DNA of 21,452 nt from a virus: IMG/VR virus record IMGVR_UViG_3300012931_000079, positions 1-21,452 of that record. One strand, given 5' to 3'. Position 1 is the stretch's first letter, and the number at the start of each line of letters is the position of its first letter. Under the pieces are notes generated by a model. The model did not search any database, had not been told where the DNA came from, and saw only the letters and a program-made list of their open reading frames with translations. The translations under genes were made by a program, and so were the position numbers. Shown here piece after piece: positions 1 to 5,434 of this stretch.

Positions 1-642
1 GATGACCCGGCAGCACTCGGCGCGCGTCGTAGCCCGGGCGGCGACGGCGTAGGCGGCGGCGGCGGCGACGGCGTAGGCGGCGGCGGCGGCGGCGTGGGCG
101 GCGTGGGCGGCGGCGTAGGCGGCGTCGGCGGCGGCGTAGGCGTCGGCGTCGGCGGTGGCGTAGGCGGCGGCGTGGGCGGCGTGGGCGGCATGGGCGGCGT
201 TGGCGGCGTTGGCGGCGTTGGCGGCGGCGTGGGCGGCGTTGGCAGACCGATCAGTGCCATTGAGCCAATTCTGCGCCCACTCCAGATACTCTGGATCGCG
301 GTAAACAGACAGAGATGCGAGTATGCCAAATGCCACCCTCTGTGATATAGTGACCTCTGGCAGTTGCACCTTGCTGGTAGTCGTGAGAGTCTTAACCCCC
401 ACCTTTGTGCCATCGTCCACCACCACCTCACCCTCTGCCTGGAATGCCACAGCAGATGGGCCGAAGGCGCGGTGAACCGGGTCCATCATCACAGCCAGAT
501 TCAGCGATCTGTAGGCGTGGACTACCTGATCCGTGCAGAGGGTGGTTCCCCCAGCTTGTGCAGAGTGGGTGACTCCCTCACCCCACTGTGTACCATCCCT
601 GGTTCGGCCGTTCCTATCTGCCAGTTTGTACACTTGCGTCAT
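1..642 (-). CDS. Alanine-repeat phage accessory protein, C-terminus beyond window
   Basis: The frame is open from ATG at 642 to the window edge, giving 214 codons with no stop; the C-terminus lies to the left. A GGGAG ribosome binding site sits 7 bases before the ATG. Residues 1 to about 130 form a mixed globular-looking part (starts MTQVYKLADRNG, contains LCTDQVVHAYRSLNLAV). A run of about 70 residues follows, made of A-A-x repeats where x is N, H, Y, D, V or T, and then a cysteine-containing tail. Small proteins with this architecture are common in phages and metagenomic viral contigs, and I recall no proven function. It is probably the last or a late gene of the leftward operon. Translation of the opposite strand gives only Gly-Val low complexity. 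Confidence in the gene is high, in any function none. Confidence 0.8.
   Translation of the reverse strand, partial: MTQVYKLADRNGRTRDGTQWGEGVTHSAQAGGTTLCTDQVVHAYRSLNLAVMMDPVHRAFGPSAVAFQAEGEVVVDDGTKVGVKTLTTTSKVQLPEVTISQRVAFGILASLSVYRDPEYLEWAQNWLNGTDRSANAAHAAANAANAANAAHAAHAAHAAAYATADADAYAAADAAYAAAHAAHAAAAAAYAVAAAAAYAVAARATTRAECCRVI
37..243. repeat. GGC/GTN trinucleotide-type coding repeat
   Basis: About 200 bases are built almost entirely of GGC codon-sized units interrupted by GTA, GTG, GTT or GTC. On the minus strand this encodes the A-A-x repeat of the leftward protein. The third bases of the interrupting units vary, so the amino acid pattern is better kept than the DNA sequence. The tract is a likely site of slippage and copy-number variation, and of assembly error. 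Confidence 0.8.
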
Positions 643-763
643 TGACTATCTCCCTTGTTTTCCCTCGATTGTGGCAATGATGCGCGGCTCTATATCCTCC
701 CAGCGGAACATCACGCCACGCTGAAGGGTAATGGAGTAGCGGTTTATTGGTCACGCTCCCCAT
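614..763 (-). CDS. Possible 49-aa small ORF in the leftward operon
   Basis: The gap between the zinc-ribbon gene and the alanine-repeat gene holds an open frame that starts at ATG 763 with GAGGGG five bases upstream. It ends at 614 inside the next gene. An alternative is a different minus-strand frame ending with TAG at 646, three bases before the next ATG. That frame encodes a fragment ending WEDIEPRIIATIEGKQGR and looks more protein-like, but it has no good start or ribosome binding site. I cannot decide between them, and neither may be real. Confidence 0.2.
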   Translation of the reverse strand: MGSVTNKPLLHYPSAWRDVPLGGYRAAHHCHNRGKTREIVNDASVQTGR

Positions 764-781
764 TCGAGCCCCTCGATATCT

Positions 782-1099
782 TCACGCTATGCTCCTGGCG
801 CCGCTCTGGTGGGCACGCAGCGCCTCCAGCCCCGGCTCGCCAGTGTGATCCGCTCCGCACTGGCGGCAGATCGTACGATCCACAGGCATCGGAAAATCGC
901 AGTGGCGGCAATACCACTGCATCCAGTGCGGCCGGGCAGGCCACTGCCCGAGCGAAAAGCGGAAGGGAGCCCACTTACTCCCATCGCTGCGGTAGGTGGG
1001 CACGGAGGGGAGCAATAAGTATCCCCGCGCGCCGGAGTCACGGCGGATGCCGACAGGATACGGCCCTGCCGCGCGAACCTCATCTATCTCGTATGCCAT
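782..1099 (-). CDS. Small zinc-ribbon protein
   Basis: This 105-residue protein has a C-x2-C (residues 64 and 67) and a second C-x2-C (78 and 81) separated by ten residues, the pattern of a zinc ribbon or knuckle. The N-terminal part contains several Arg, Pro and aromatic residues and no membrane segment. GAGG lies upstream of ATG 1099 at good spacing. It is part of the leftward small-gene operon. Zinc ribbons of this size can bind DNA, RNA or protein, and the sequence does not say which. The gene is well supported by start signal, length and the cysteine motif; overlapping frames on the same strand (744-974 and 787-1083) lack such a motif. Confidence 0.6.
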   Translation of the reverse strand: MAYEIDEVRAAGPYPVGIRRDSGARGYLLLPSVPTYRSDGSKWAPFRFSLGQWPARPHWMQWYCRHCDFPMPVDRTICRQCGADHTGEPGLEALRAHQSGARSIA

Positions 1100-1197
1100 C
1101 TCTCTACCTCGTACCCCTGTATCGCTGGGGGGAGCGGGCCTCTTCCGCTGGCCAGGCGTGGCCGCACAAGCGGCTCTATCCTATGTGGGCTCTCCGC

Positions 1198-1254
1198 TCA
1201 CCAGCACCGGCCAACAGCCGATGCGCCAGCTCCGGTCTTGTCGTCATGTGCCAT
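1198..1254 (-). CDS. Possible 18-aa leader or remnant ORF
   Basis: Right after the stop of the 93-residue gene there is AAGGAG, eight bases and ATG (1254), opening an 18-residue frame that starts MAHDDKTGAG. A second minus-strand frame from ATG 1247 reads 23 residues to TAG at 1176. It then stays open for another 23 codons with a C-G-H-A-W segment, so this 150-base stretch may be a decayed small gene or hold a frame error. The evidence is only the ribosome binding site and position. Confidence 0.2.
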   Translation of the reverse strand: MAHDDKTGAGASAVGRCW

Positions 1255-1266
1255 TGTATCAACTCC

Positions 1267-1548
1267 TTAGCATTCCTGATCTACAGGCAGTGTCCACGCT
1301 GACCGCTGACTAGCTGACAAAGTGCAGTCATTTGACTCCGCATATAGTGTGTCCAGTTGCCCCGCCTTGAGCATGTCCATGGTGGTAGCGTGTCCACCTT
1401 CTATTGCGGCTACGGGGTGCATCGAGGGATACCCTAGATCATTCTCTCTCAGCACGTACCCCCTGCCATCCTTCAAGAACAGGAAGGATCCGAGGTATGT
1501 GTACCCCCTATCGTGGTAGTCCTCGATAAGTTCCTTCATATGTGTCAT
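1267..1548 (-). CDS. Conserved-looking hypothetical protein (93 aa)
   Basis: This soluble protein of 93 residues starts MTHMKELIEDYHDRG. It starts at ATG 1548, seven bases after AGGAG, and that ribosome binding site overlaps the stop of the upstream gene, a tight operon arrangement. The middle (GSFLFLKDGRGYVLRENDLG) looks like a small beta-rich fold. No catalytic or metal-binding motif is visible. It belongs to the leftward accessory operon. I do not recognise the family. Confidence 0.65.
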   Translation of the reverse strand: MTHMKELIEDYHDRGYTYLGSFLFLKDGRGYVLRENDLGYPSMHPVAAIEGGHATTMDMLKAGQLDTLYAESNDCTLSASQRSAWTLPVDQEC

Positions 1549-1558
1549 TGGTTGTCTC

Positions 1559-2071
1559 CTAGCTCGAATTGGCTATCAAGTGTTCTTCCAGCCGGCCTGG
1601 CAGTGGATACTCCCGACGTGCCGCAAAGATAGACACTCCTGCATCAGAGCACTCCTGTATCCGTTGCCGCATCCCGCAATGAGACCAGTACTTACTCATT
1701 TCTTCATACTCCAGATTTGAGAAGTCCTCATCGTCTACCACGGGATAATCTTCTAGGGCGTCCAAAATGTCTTGAGCTATGGTCACTGCGGCAGCATTAG
1801 ATGAGTGAACAAATATCACTTCCACCCATCCGACGGCCCAGTGTCCCTGTCTGGTGTCCGTCACCGTGTCATCGCCCACGCTGTCATACTCAGCATTGCG
1901 GGAGTCAATGTTCTCCGCCTGTAACTCTGAGTTGTACTTGCGCAAGCGCTCTAGCACCGTACGGTAATTGGACCGTTCAAGGCATCCGCTATCACGATTC
2001 TGACTGATGATAGCGTACCAGCCGTACCACGTTTGTCCGCCATAATCAGGCGGTATCTTCCATGGTTCCAT
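1559..2071 (-). CDS. Phage conserved hypothetical protein (170 aa)
   Basis: This is the first gene of the leftward operon. The start chosen is ATG 2071, encoding MEPWKIPPDYGG, because AGGAG lies eight bases upstream; an in-frame ATG at 2092 would place that site inside the gene. The protein is acidic. It contains a W-x-V-G-W-V-E-V segment, then an Ala-rich helix and D-Y-P-V-V-D-D-E-D-F. It ends with V-S-I-F-A-A-R-R, a combination I associate with a widespread uncharacterised phage protein family seen among small early or accessory genes. Its role is unknown. No promoter with clear -35 and -10 boxes is visible upstream. Confidence 0.7.
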   Translation of the reverse strand: MEPWKIPPDYGGQTWYGWYAIISQNRDSGCLERSNYRTVLERLRKYNSELQAENIDSRNAEYDSVGDDTVTDTRQGHWAVGWVEVIFVHSSNAAAVTIAQDILDALEDYPVVDDEDFSNLEYEEMSKYWSHCGMRQRIQECSDAGVSIFAARREYPLPGRLEEHLIANSS

Positions 2072-2110
2072 GATTGTTACTCCTGATAGCACAGTTCCAT
2101 AACCTCAATC

Positions 2111-2137
2111 GGGTACTCTGTGTCACTCAAAGTACCC
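2111..2137. repeat. Inverted repeat GGGTACT / AGTACCC
   Basis: Perfect 7-bp arms at 2111-2117 and 2131-2137 are separated by 13 bases. It lies just upstream of the leftward operon, where an operator or an RNA leader hairpin would be expected. Confidence 0.5.
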
Positions 2138-2483
2138 TCAAAGATTACGTTTCCCTTCTCCCATACTCTACCTTGTCACATAGCCTATGTAGTCTAGTCG
2201 CTCGCCCTGCTACCCGTGGGTAGTTATGGACTGCTATAGCTGCAATGTCTTGGGTTAGTAGTCTGCTACTCACTGAGTAATGAGTGTAGATTAGATGGGT
2301 GTACCAGCTTATGCCCAGTGCCAAACAAGTCTAGGACTGCCATACTCCCACGGTATTGCCCTGCATAGCTCACGTGCCTGTAACCTAGAGTGTTGATGGG
2401 GTTTTCGCGAGGTAGGAACCTGCTAAGCCGGAAATGTGCGCCCAGACTGCAAAGCACACTTAGTTTCCCGCACTTACAGGAAG

Positions 2484-2496
2484 CGTAAAGATTACA
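2484..2496. promoter_or_regulatory. 13-bp palindrome site, one mismatch
   Basis: CGTAAAGATTACA departs from TGTAAWSWTTACA only at the first base. It lies in the gene-free region and is the leftmost recognisable copy. A weaker relative at 2137-2149 has four mismatches and is not counted. Confidence 0.55.
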
Positions 2497-2573
2497 GAGT
2501 AGGGTTAGCATCCAAGCTGTGTATCCCTAATCACTCTGTTCGGGCTAGTTCCCTACAGGCGCACGTTTCAACC

Positions 2574-2590
2574 CTGCTAGCACCTAGCAG
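2574..2590. repeat. Hairpin CTGCTAG-CAC-CTAGCAG
   Basis: Perfect 7-bp arms enclose a 3-base loop. It is not followed by a T-run on either strand, so it is not a standard terminator. Confidence 0.6.
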
Positions 2591-2644
2591 TACACGTGCC
2601 ACAACGGCTAACACCCATAGAATAAGCTCTTTAGGCTACTCATG

Positions 2645-2674
2645 ATACGTGGTAGTCACTAACTACCAGCGTAT
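2645..2674. repeat. Long hairpin with 7-bp plus 5-bp stem
   Basis: TGGTAGT (2650-2656) pairs with ACTACCA (2662-2668) around a 5-base loop. ATACG (2645-2649) then pairs with CGTAT (2670-2674) after one bulged G. This 12-bp bulged stem is the most stable local structure in the gene-free region. Confidence 0.6.
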
Positions 2675-2764
2675 GTCGGTGAGGCGATAGGGTGATTGCT
2701 ACCCCGTTTCCATCTCAGTCCGCCTCCACTCTCAACGAATACTACTAGAGCACGGCGTGTGCCA

Positions 2765-2787
2765 ACCTATGCCCGTGTGTCATAGGT
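2765..2787. repeat. Inverted repeat ACCTATG / CATAGGT
   Basis: Perfect 7-bp arms at 2765-2771 and 2781-2787 enclose a 9-base loop. The right arm contains CATAGG, also the core of the repeats at 3241-3306. Confidence 0.5.
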
Positions 2788-2838
2788 GTAGCCTAACTAG
2801 TTGATTCAATGGCAGTTAGCCTTGATTGGACGCCCGAG

Positions 2839-2851
2839 TGTAATCATTACG
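2839..2851. promoter_or_regulatory. 13-bp palindrome site, one mismatch
   Basis: TGTAATCATTACG differs from the consensus at the last base only. It lies in the gene-free region. Confidence 0.6.
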
Positions 2852-2865
2852 CCTCAGGGGTCAAA

Positions 2866-2915
2866 GGCGGCGTATTGCCACCATCTAAGGCGTCTGTGTG
2901 TGGCACATTGCCGCC
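2866..2915. repeat. Extended hairpin with symmetric internal loop
   Basis: GGCGGC (2866-2871) pairs with GCCGCC (2910-2915). TGCCA (2876-2880) pairs with TGGCA (2901-2905). Four unpaired bases on each side form a symmetric internal loop. Two stems nested in this way suggest an RNA structure rather than a simple operator. Confidence 0.5.
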
Positions 2916-3014
2916 CGCCATGCGCAAGTAGATGATTCTATTAGCTCTGTAAGATGTAAGGCTGTGAGCCATACTGCCACCGGGTGTACTCCTAGTGTCA
3001 CTACACTGTGCAGG

Positions 3015-3027
3015 TGTAATCATTACA
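3015..3027. promoter_or_regulatory. 13-bp palindrome site, perfect
   Basis: TGTAATCATTACA, in the gene-free region, directly left of the 16-bp direct repeat. Confidence 0.75.
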
Positions 3028-3028
3028 T

Positions 3029-3077
3029 TGGTCTAGACCTGTAGGCTAGAGCTATGGCAAGTGGTCTAGACCTGTAG
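3029..3077. repeat. 16-bp direct repeat with palindromic core
   Basis: TGGTCTAGACCTGTAG occurs at 3029-3044 and again at 3062-3077, 33 bp apart, close to three helical turns. Each copy contains the perfect palindrome GGTCTAGACC. The first copy begins two bases after a perfect TGTAATCATTACA site. Confidence 0.75.
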
Positions 3078-3378
3078 CCTACACCCTATGCGCCGCCTAC
3101 GCATACGCCTACGCCTAGCCTCACTCCTACAGTGCCCCGTACGGAGGCGTAGACACACCTAGGAGCCATCGCTAATAGGCGCCTAGGGAGTCACACGCGA
3201 GCGGGCAGGGGAGGTGGCAGGGGAGAGGGGGGGGGGATTTCATAGGCGCTCTAGCATACTAGGGGGATCTCATAGGCACGGCTCTAAAATGAGGGCTTTC
3301 ATAGGCGCCACCATAGAATAAGGGGATTCGATGGCATTTCACTAATAGGCAAGTAGGAGGAAGTTTGACCCAATAGGC
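3042..3378. repeat. TAGGC motif cluster with 29-30 bp iterons
   Basis: TAGGC occurs on the plus strand at 3042, 3176, 3243, 3273, 3302, 3346 and 3374. It occurs on the minus strand (GCCTA) at 3077, 3095, 3107, 3113 and 3181. At 3176-3185 the two orientations meet as the palindrome TAGGCGCCTA. Four longer units begin at about 3233, 3263, 3293 and 3322. The first three share the form GGGGATTTCATAGGCGC with few differences; the fourth is degenerate. Twelve copies of a 5-mer in 337 bases is well above the fewer than one expected. Confidence 0.65.
3203..3236 (+). other. G-rich tract, possible G-quadruplex
   Basis: G runs lie at 3203-3205, 3208-3211, 3220-3223 and a 10-base run at 3227-3236, with GG pairs between them. 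The pattern could form a quadruplex on the plus strand. Long G runs are also error-prone in sequencing. Confidence 0.4.
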
Positions 3379-3385
3379 TATTTGG

Positions 3386-3398
3386 TGTAATGATTACA
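3386..3398. promoter_or_regulatory. 13-bp palindrome site, perfect, before endolysin ATG
   Basis: TGTAATGATTACA ends two bases before the endolysin start codon. TTGACC at 3365-3370 is a possible -35 box, with TGTAAT of the palindrome 15 bases downstream as a weak -10. A regulator bound here would block a promoter at this position. Confidence 0.75.
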
Positions 3399-3400
3399 TC

Positions 3401-3832
3401 ATGGAAAACCTAACAACAACTCAATTAGCAATCGCCTTAATCCGCCCAATGGAGAGCTGCCGTCTAAGAGCCTACTGGGATGCACTTGGAAAGGTATGGA
3501 CCATTGGATGGGGGCATACCAAAGGTGTAGTAGAGGGCCAAACACGCACCCAAACAGAGGCGGATCAGTGGTTGGGGGACGATTTGGCACCATTGTTAGA
3601 CCTAGTGTGCCATTTGCCGACAATCCAGGGGGCGGCACTGGTCAGTTTTGGCCACAATTGTGGAATTGGAGCAATGCAGCAGGTACTTTCTGGCTCCATA
3701 GCTCCAACAATCAAGGGATTCATTACCAAATCTGGCTCATTTTATGGATCAACAGCTAAGGGCGTGTACTCCCAAGGCTTAAATAACCGCAGGATGCTAG
3801 AATCCGCCCTGTACTTGGCTGGAAAAGTGTAA
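3401..3832 (+). CDS. Endolysin, GH24 (T4-type) lysozyme
   Basis: It hydrolyses the beta-1,4 bond between N-acetylmuramic acid and N-acetylglucosamine in peptidoglycan to release phage at lysis. The family pattern is visible: catalytic Glu18, Asp27 eight residues later, then T-I-G-W-G-H-T at 34-40. The Asp to Thr distance is one residue longer than in T4 lysozyme. The C-terminal G-L-x-N-R-R segment (from about 126) is also typical. At 143 residues it is complete, and has no signal peptide or extra binding domain. No ribosome binding site lies at normal distance; AGGAGG is 40 bases upstream and a palindrome site abuts the ATG. The gene sits upstream of the terminase rather than next to an obvious holin; candidates lie at 6863 and 8017. 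Confidence 0.9.
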   Translation: MENLTTTQLAIALIRPMESCRLRAYWDALGKVWTIGWGHTKGVVEGQTRTQTEADQWLGDDLAPLLDLVCHLPTIQGAALVSFGHNCGIGAMQQVLSGSIAPTIKGFITKSGSFYGSTAKGVYSQGLNNRRMLESALYLAGKV

Positions 3833-3840
3833 ACATTACA
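3828..3840. promoter_or_regulatory. 13-bp palindrome site, perfect, over endolysin stop
   Basis: TGTAAACATTACA; its TAA is the stop codon of the endolysin gene. It lies about 130 bases upstream of the consensus promoter at 3968-3996. Confidence 0.75.
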
Positions 3841-3967
3841 GCAAATGTGGCCATGGGGACTATGTACTAGCTCGCCAAGTCTCGGGACGACGCCAAGGCG
3901 TCCTCCTACTCGACACTTGGCTCGGTGGACAGTGGACAGAGCGCAGGACAGGGCCGAAAAATAAACA

Positions 3968-3996
3968 TTGACAAACAGCCATGGCAATAGTATAAT
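3968..3996 (+). promoter_or_regulatory. Perfect consensus sigma70 promoter
   Basis: TTGACA at 3968-3973 and TATAAT at 3991-3996 are separated by exactly 17 bases. A transcript would start near 4003, about 47 bases before the methyltransferase ATG. It is the only perfect consensus promoter seen in the window. No palindrome site overlaps it; the nearest is about 130 bases upstream. Confidence 0.8.
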
Positions 3997-4049
3997 TAAG
4001 ACCAAGGCGGGAGAGGATTGTTAAAGGGGAGGGGGGAGGCATAGTTGAA

Positions 4050-4757
4050 ATGGACACCAAACCTACATTTTCAGAGCTATTGGACACGGCTCAGGGCATA
4101 CTCAAGAGTGTGTATGGCCCCAACAGCCACTACACAACCACCTATAGCCAGTATGAACGGGGGTACTGGGGTCAAATCCCTAATTGGATGGGAGAGTTCC
4201 TATCAGGACACACCAATACCCAAATACTAGACATCGGACCTGGATGGGGGGGGCTATCCTGCTTCACCAAACTGTTAGTCCCATGTGACATCATCGCCAT
4301 TGAACGCAAGTTCTACCTAACACCACTGGTCACTAGACTACTAGATCTGAGCCTAATCAACGGAGATGTAGAGAGGCAGGCCGAACTGCTCTGGTTGTGT
4401 GCCAAGTTTGGATGTGTAATCTTTACGGAGGTAATTGAGCACCTGAATTTCCATCCACAACCAACACTGGAGATGGTTCATGAGATCATGCTCCCTGGTG
4501 GGAGACTATACGTGTCCACTCCTGATGCGAATAGTTCATGGGGTAAGGCTCCGGGGCAGAAGGATTTGGATGAGGCGCCCAAGTTTGATTCAAAGGTTCA
4601 CAGTTTCGATAATCCTGCATGGGTTGATGCTCATACCCACATCTATACAACAGTGGAATTAAAGGGGTTGTTGGTTGCTTGTGGATTCAAGATAAGGCGG
4701 GAGAGTTCTACCAACAACTCCTGGGGTAGACATATCCAGATTGAAGCTGAGGCTTGA
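4050..4757 (+). CDS. Class I SAM-dependent methyltransferase
   Basis: This 235-residue Rossmann-fold methyltransferase has the SAM-binding motif I at 59-68 (ILDIGPGWGG), an acidic residue after the second strand (Glu85), motif IV at 123-132 (VIFTEVIEHL) and the LPGGRLYVSTPD strand at 148-159. This is the layout of the Methyltransf_11/23 groups, which act on small molecules, sugars or proteins. The N-P-P-Y or D-P-P-Y motif of adenine DNA methyltransferases is absent, so a restriction-type role is not supported. The start follows GGGAGG by 10 bases. Transcription is very probably driven by the consensus promoter at 3968-3996. Its substrate is unknown; the phage also encodes a glycosyltransferase, so modification of a surface glycan is one possibility. 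Confidence 0.85.
   Translation: MDTKPTFSELLDTAQGILKSVYGPNSHYTTTYSQYERGYWGQIPNWMGEFLSGHTNTQILDIGPGWGGLSCFTKLLVPCDIIAIERKFYLTPLVTRLLDLSLINGDVERQAELLWLCAKFGCVIFTEVIEHLNFHPQPTLEMVHEIMLPGGRLYVSTPDANSSWGKAPGQKDLDEAPKFDSKVHSFDNPAWVDAHTHIYTTVELKGLLVACGFKIRRESSTNNSWGRHIQIEAEA
4415..4427. promoter_or_regulatory. 13-bp palindrome site, one mismatch, in methyltransferase gene
   Basis: TGTAATCTTTACG lies inside the coding sequence, where it encodes V-I-F-T of methyltransferase motif IV. Confidence 0.55.
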
Positions 4758-4812
4758 CACAGAGCCACAGTAGATCCACCATAGAGTAACTCGTGTGTGT
4801 ACTCCTGCTAGT

Positions 4813-4849
4813 GGGGGAGGTGGCCATAGGGCCTCATAGCACCTCCCCC
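4813..4849. repeat. 10-bp perfect inverted repeat, 17-base loop
   Basis: GGGGGAGGTG (4813-4822) and CACCTCCCCC (4840-4849) form a strong G/C stem between the methyltransferase and small terminase genes. No T-run follows on either strand, so it is not a standard intrinsic terminator, though it could slow or end transcription. The right arm also masks CCTCC, an anti-ribosome-binding sequence. Confidence 0.6.
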
Positions 4850-4900
4850 TCCCGCCATAGATTTCTTGCCATAATCGCCGAATAGACATACACTCGAATC

Positions 4901-5434
4901 ATGAATAGGATGCCTGCCATTAAACCTCCGGTTAGATCCCCAATGGTGAGATCTGGACCATCTGGACGTGGGGGGGTTGCTAAGGTCACGTCTGTGCAGT
5001 CGGTGAGGATCATTGAGCGGCGGTACAAGGTGATGATGATGCGCCGTGACGGGCACTCTATTGCCGAAATAGCCGATGCCCTGAATGTGGCAGAATCCAC
5101 TGTTCGCTCAGATGAGGTTGAGGTCCTAAATAGGATGGCATCTGAGATGTCTGAGACTGCGGCAGAGAACCGGCAGCTTCAGATTCAACGGTTGGATGCA
5201 CTGTTAAAGGCGTACATGCCGATAGCCAGAGGGTACACGGAGATAGTGGATGATCCGGCAAGTCTCAGTGGTAAACGGGAGAAGGTATACCCACCTGATC
5301 CAGTTATGGGTGCGATGGTAATCAAGATCGAGGAGCGCCGGTCTAAGCTGCTGGCACTGGATATGCCTGAGGACAAAGGGGGGGCACTTACTGGAGTCAG
5401 GGAGTATGTTGGAGTGGACATGGATCAAGTATGA
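4901..5434 (+). CDS. terS: Terminase small subunit-like HTH protein
   Basis: This 177-residue protein has a helix-turn-helix at about 50-75 (DGHSIAEIADALNVAESTVR) after a basic, disordered N-terminus. A charged helical region follows (about 75-115), then a conserved-looking segment with P-P-D-P-V-M-G-A-M and I-E-E-R-R-S-K-L. Small terminases bind the packaging site on phage DNA as rings and hand it to the large subunit. The stop codon overlaps the ATG of the large terminase (ATGA), so the two are translationally coupled. There is no clear ribosome binding site before 4901; ATG 4910 or 4943 are alternatives. The name rests on position and the helix-turn-helix, not on a specific family motif. 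Confidence 0.75.
   Translation: MNRMPAIKPPVRSPMVRSGPSGRGGVAKVTSVQSVRIIERRYKVMMMRRDGHSIAEIADALNVAESTVRSDEVEVLNRMASEMSETAAENRQLQIQRLDALLKAYMPIARGYTEIVDDPASLSGKREKVYPPDPVMGAMVIKIEERRSKLLALDMPEDKGGALTGVREYVGVDMDQV

Larger units (their letters stand above)
2072..3400. other. 1.3-kb region without a credible gene
   Basis: This region separates the leftward and rightward gene blocks. The longest frames are about 80 codons and lack both ribosome binding sites and protein-like composition (for example 2266-2511 minus and 2436-2645 plus). The stretch holds many short inverted repeats, four copies of the 13-bp palindrome, a 16-bp direct repeat, a G-rich tract and a dense cluster of TAGGC motifs. It may be a control region, a replication origin, a structured RNA, or several of these. 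No tRNA cloverleaf was recognised. Confidence 0.7.

Noticed and set aside
94-345. Plus-strand Gly-Val-rich 83-codon frame
   Set aside because: It is the complement of the alanine-repeat gene on the minus strand, which has a ribosome binding site and a non-repetitive domain.
655-1302. Plus-strand 215-codon frame
   Set aside because: It is opposite the leftward small genes, is rich in Arg/Pro/Ser typical of antisense frames, and has no start signal.
2436-2645. Frames of about 70-80 codons in the gene-free region (also 2266-2511 minus)
   Set aside because: They have no start signals, unusual composition, and overlap the hairpins and a palindrome site.
2190-3262. Excess of CTAG tetranucleotides (about 17 where about 5 are expected)
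   Set aside because: CTAG is also frequent in neighbouring genes such as the methyltransferase, so the phage simply does not avoid it; part of the excess belongs to the repeats already listed.
2093-3400. tRNA genes or a CRISPR array in the gene-free region
   Set aside because: No cloverleaf with a GTTCRA T-loop was found, and the repeats are too few, too short and irregularly spaced for CRISPR.
3845-3964. 39-codon frame between endolysin and methyltransferase
   Set aside because: It has no ribosome binding site and a low-complexity Arg/Thr/Pro composition; the consensus promoter directly after it suggests intergenic sequence.
4050-4757. Methyltransferase as part of a DNA restriction-modification or anti-restriction system
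   Set aside because: There is no D/N-P-P-Y/F/W motif, target recognition domain or adjacent nuclease gene.
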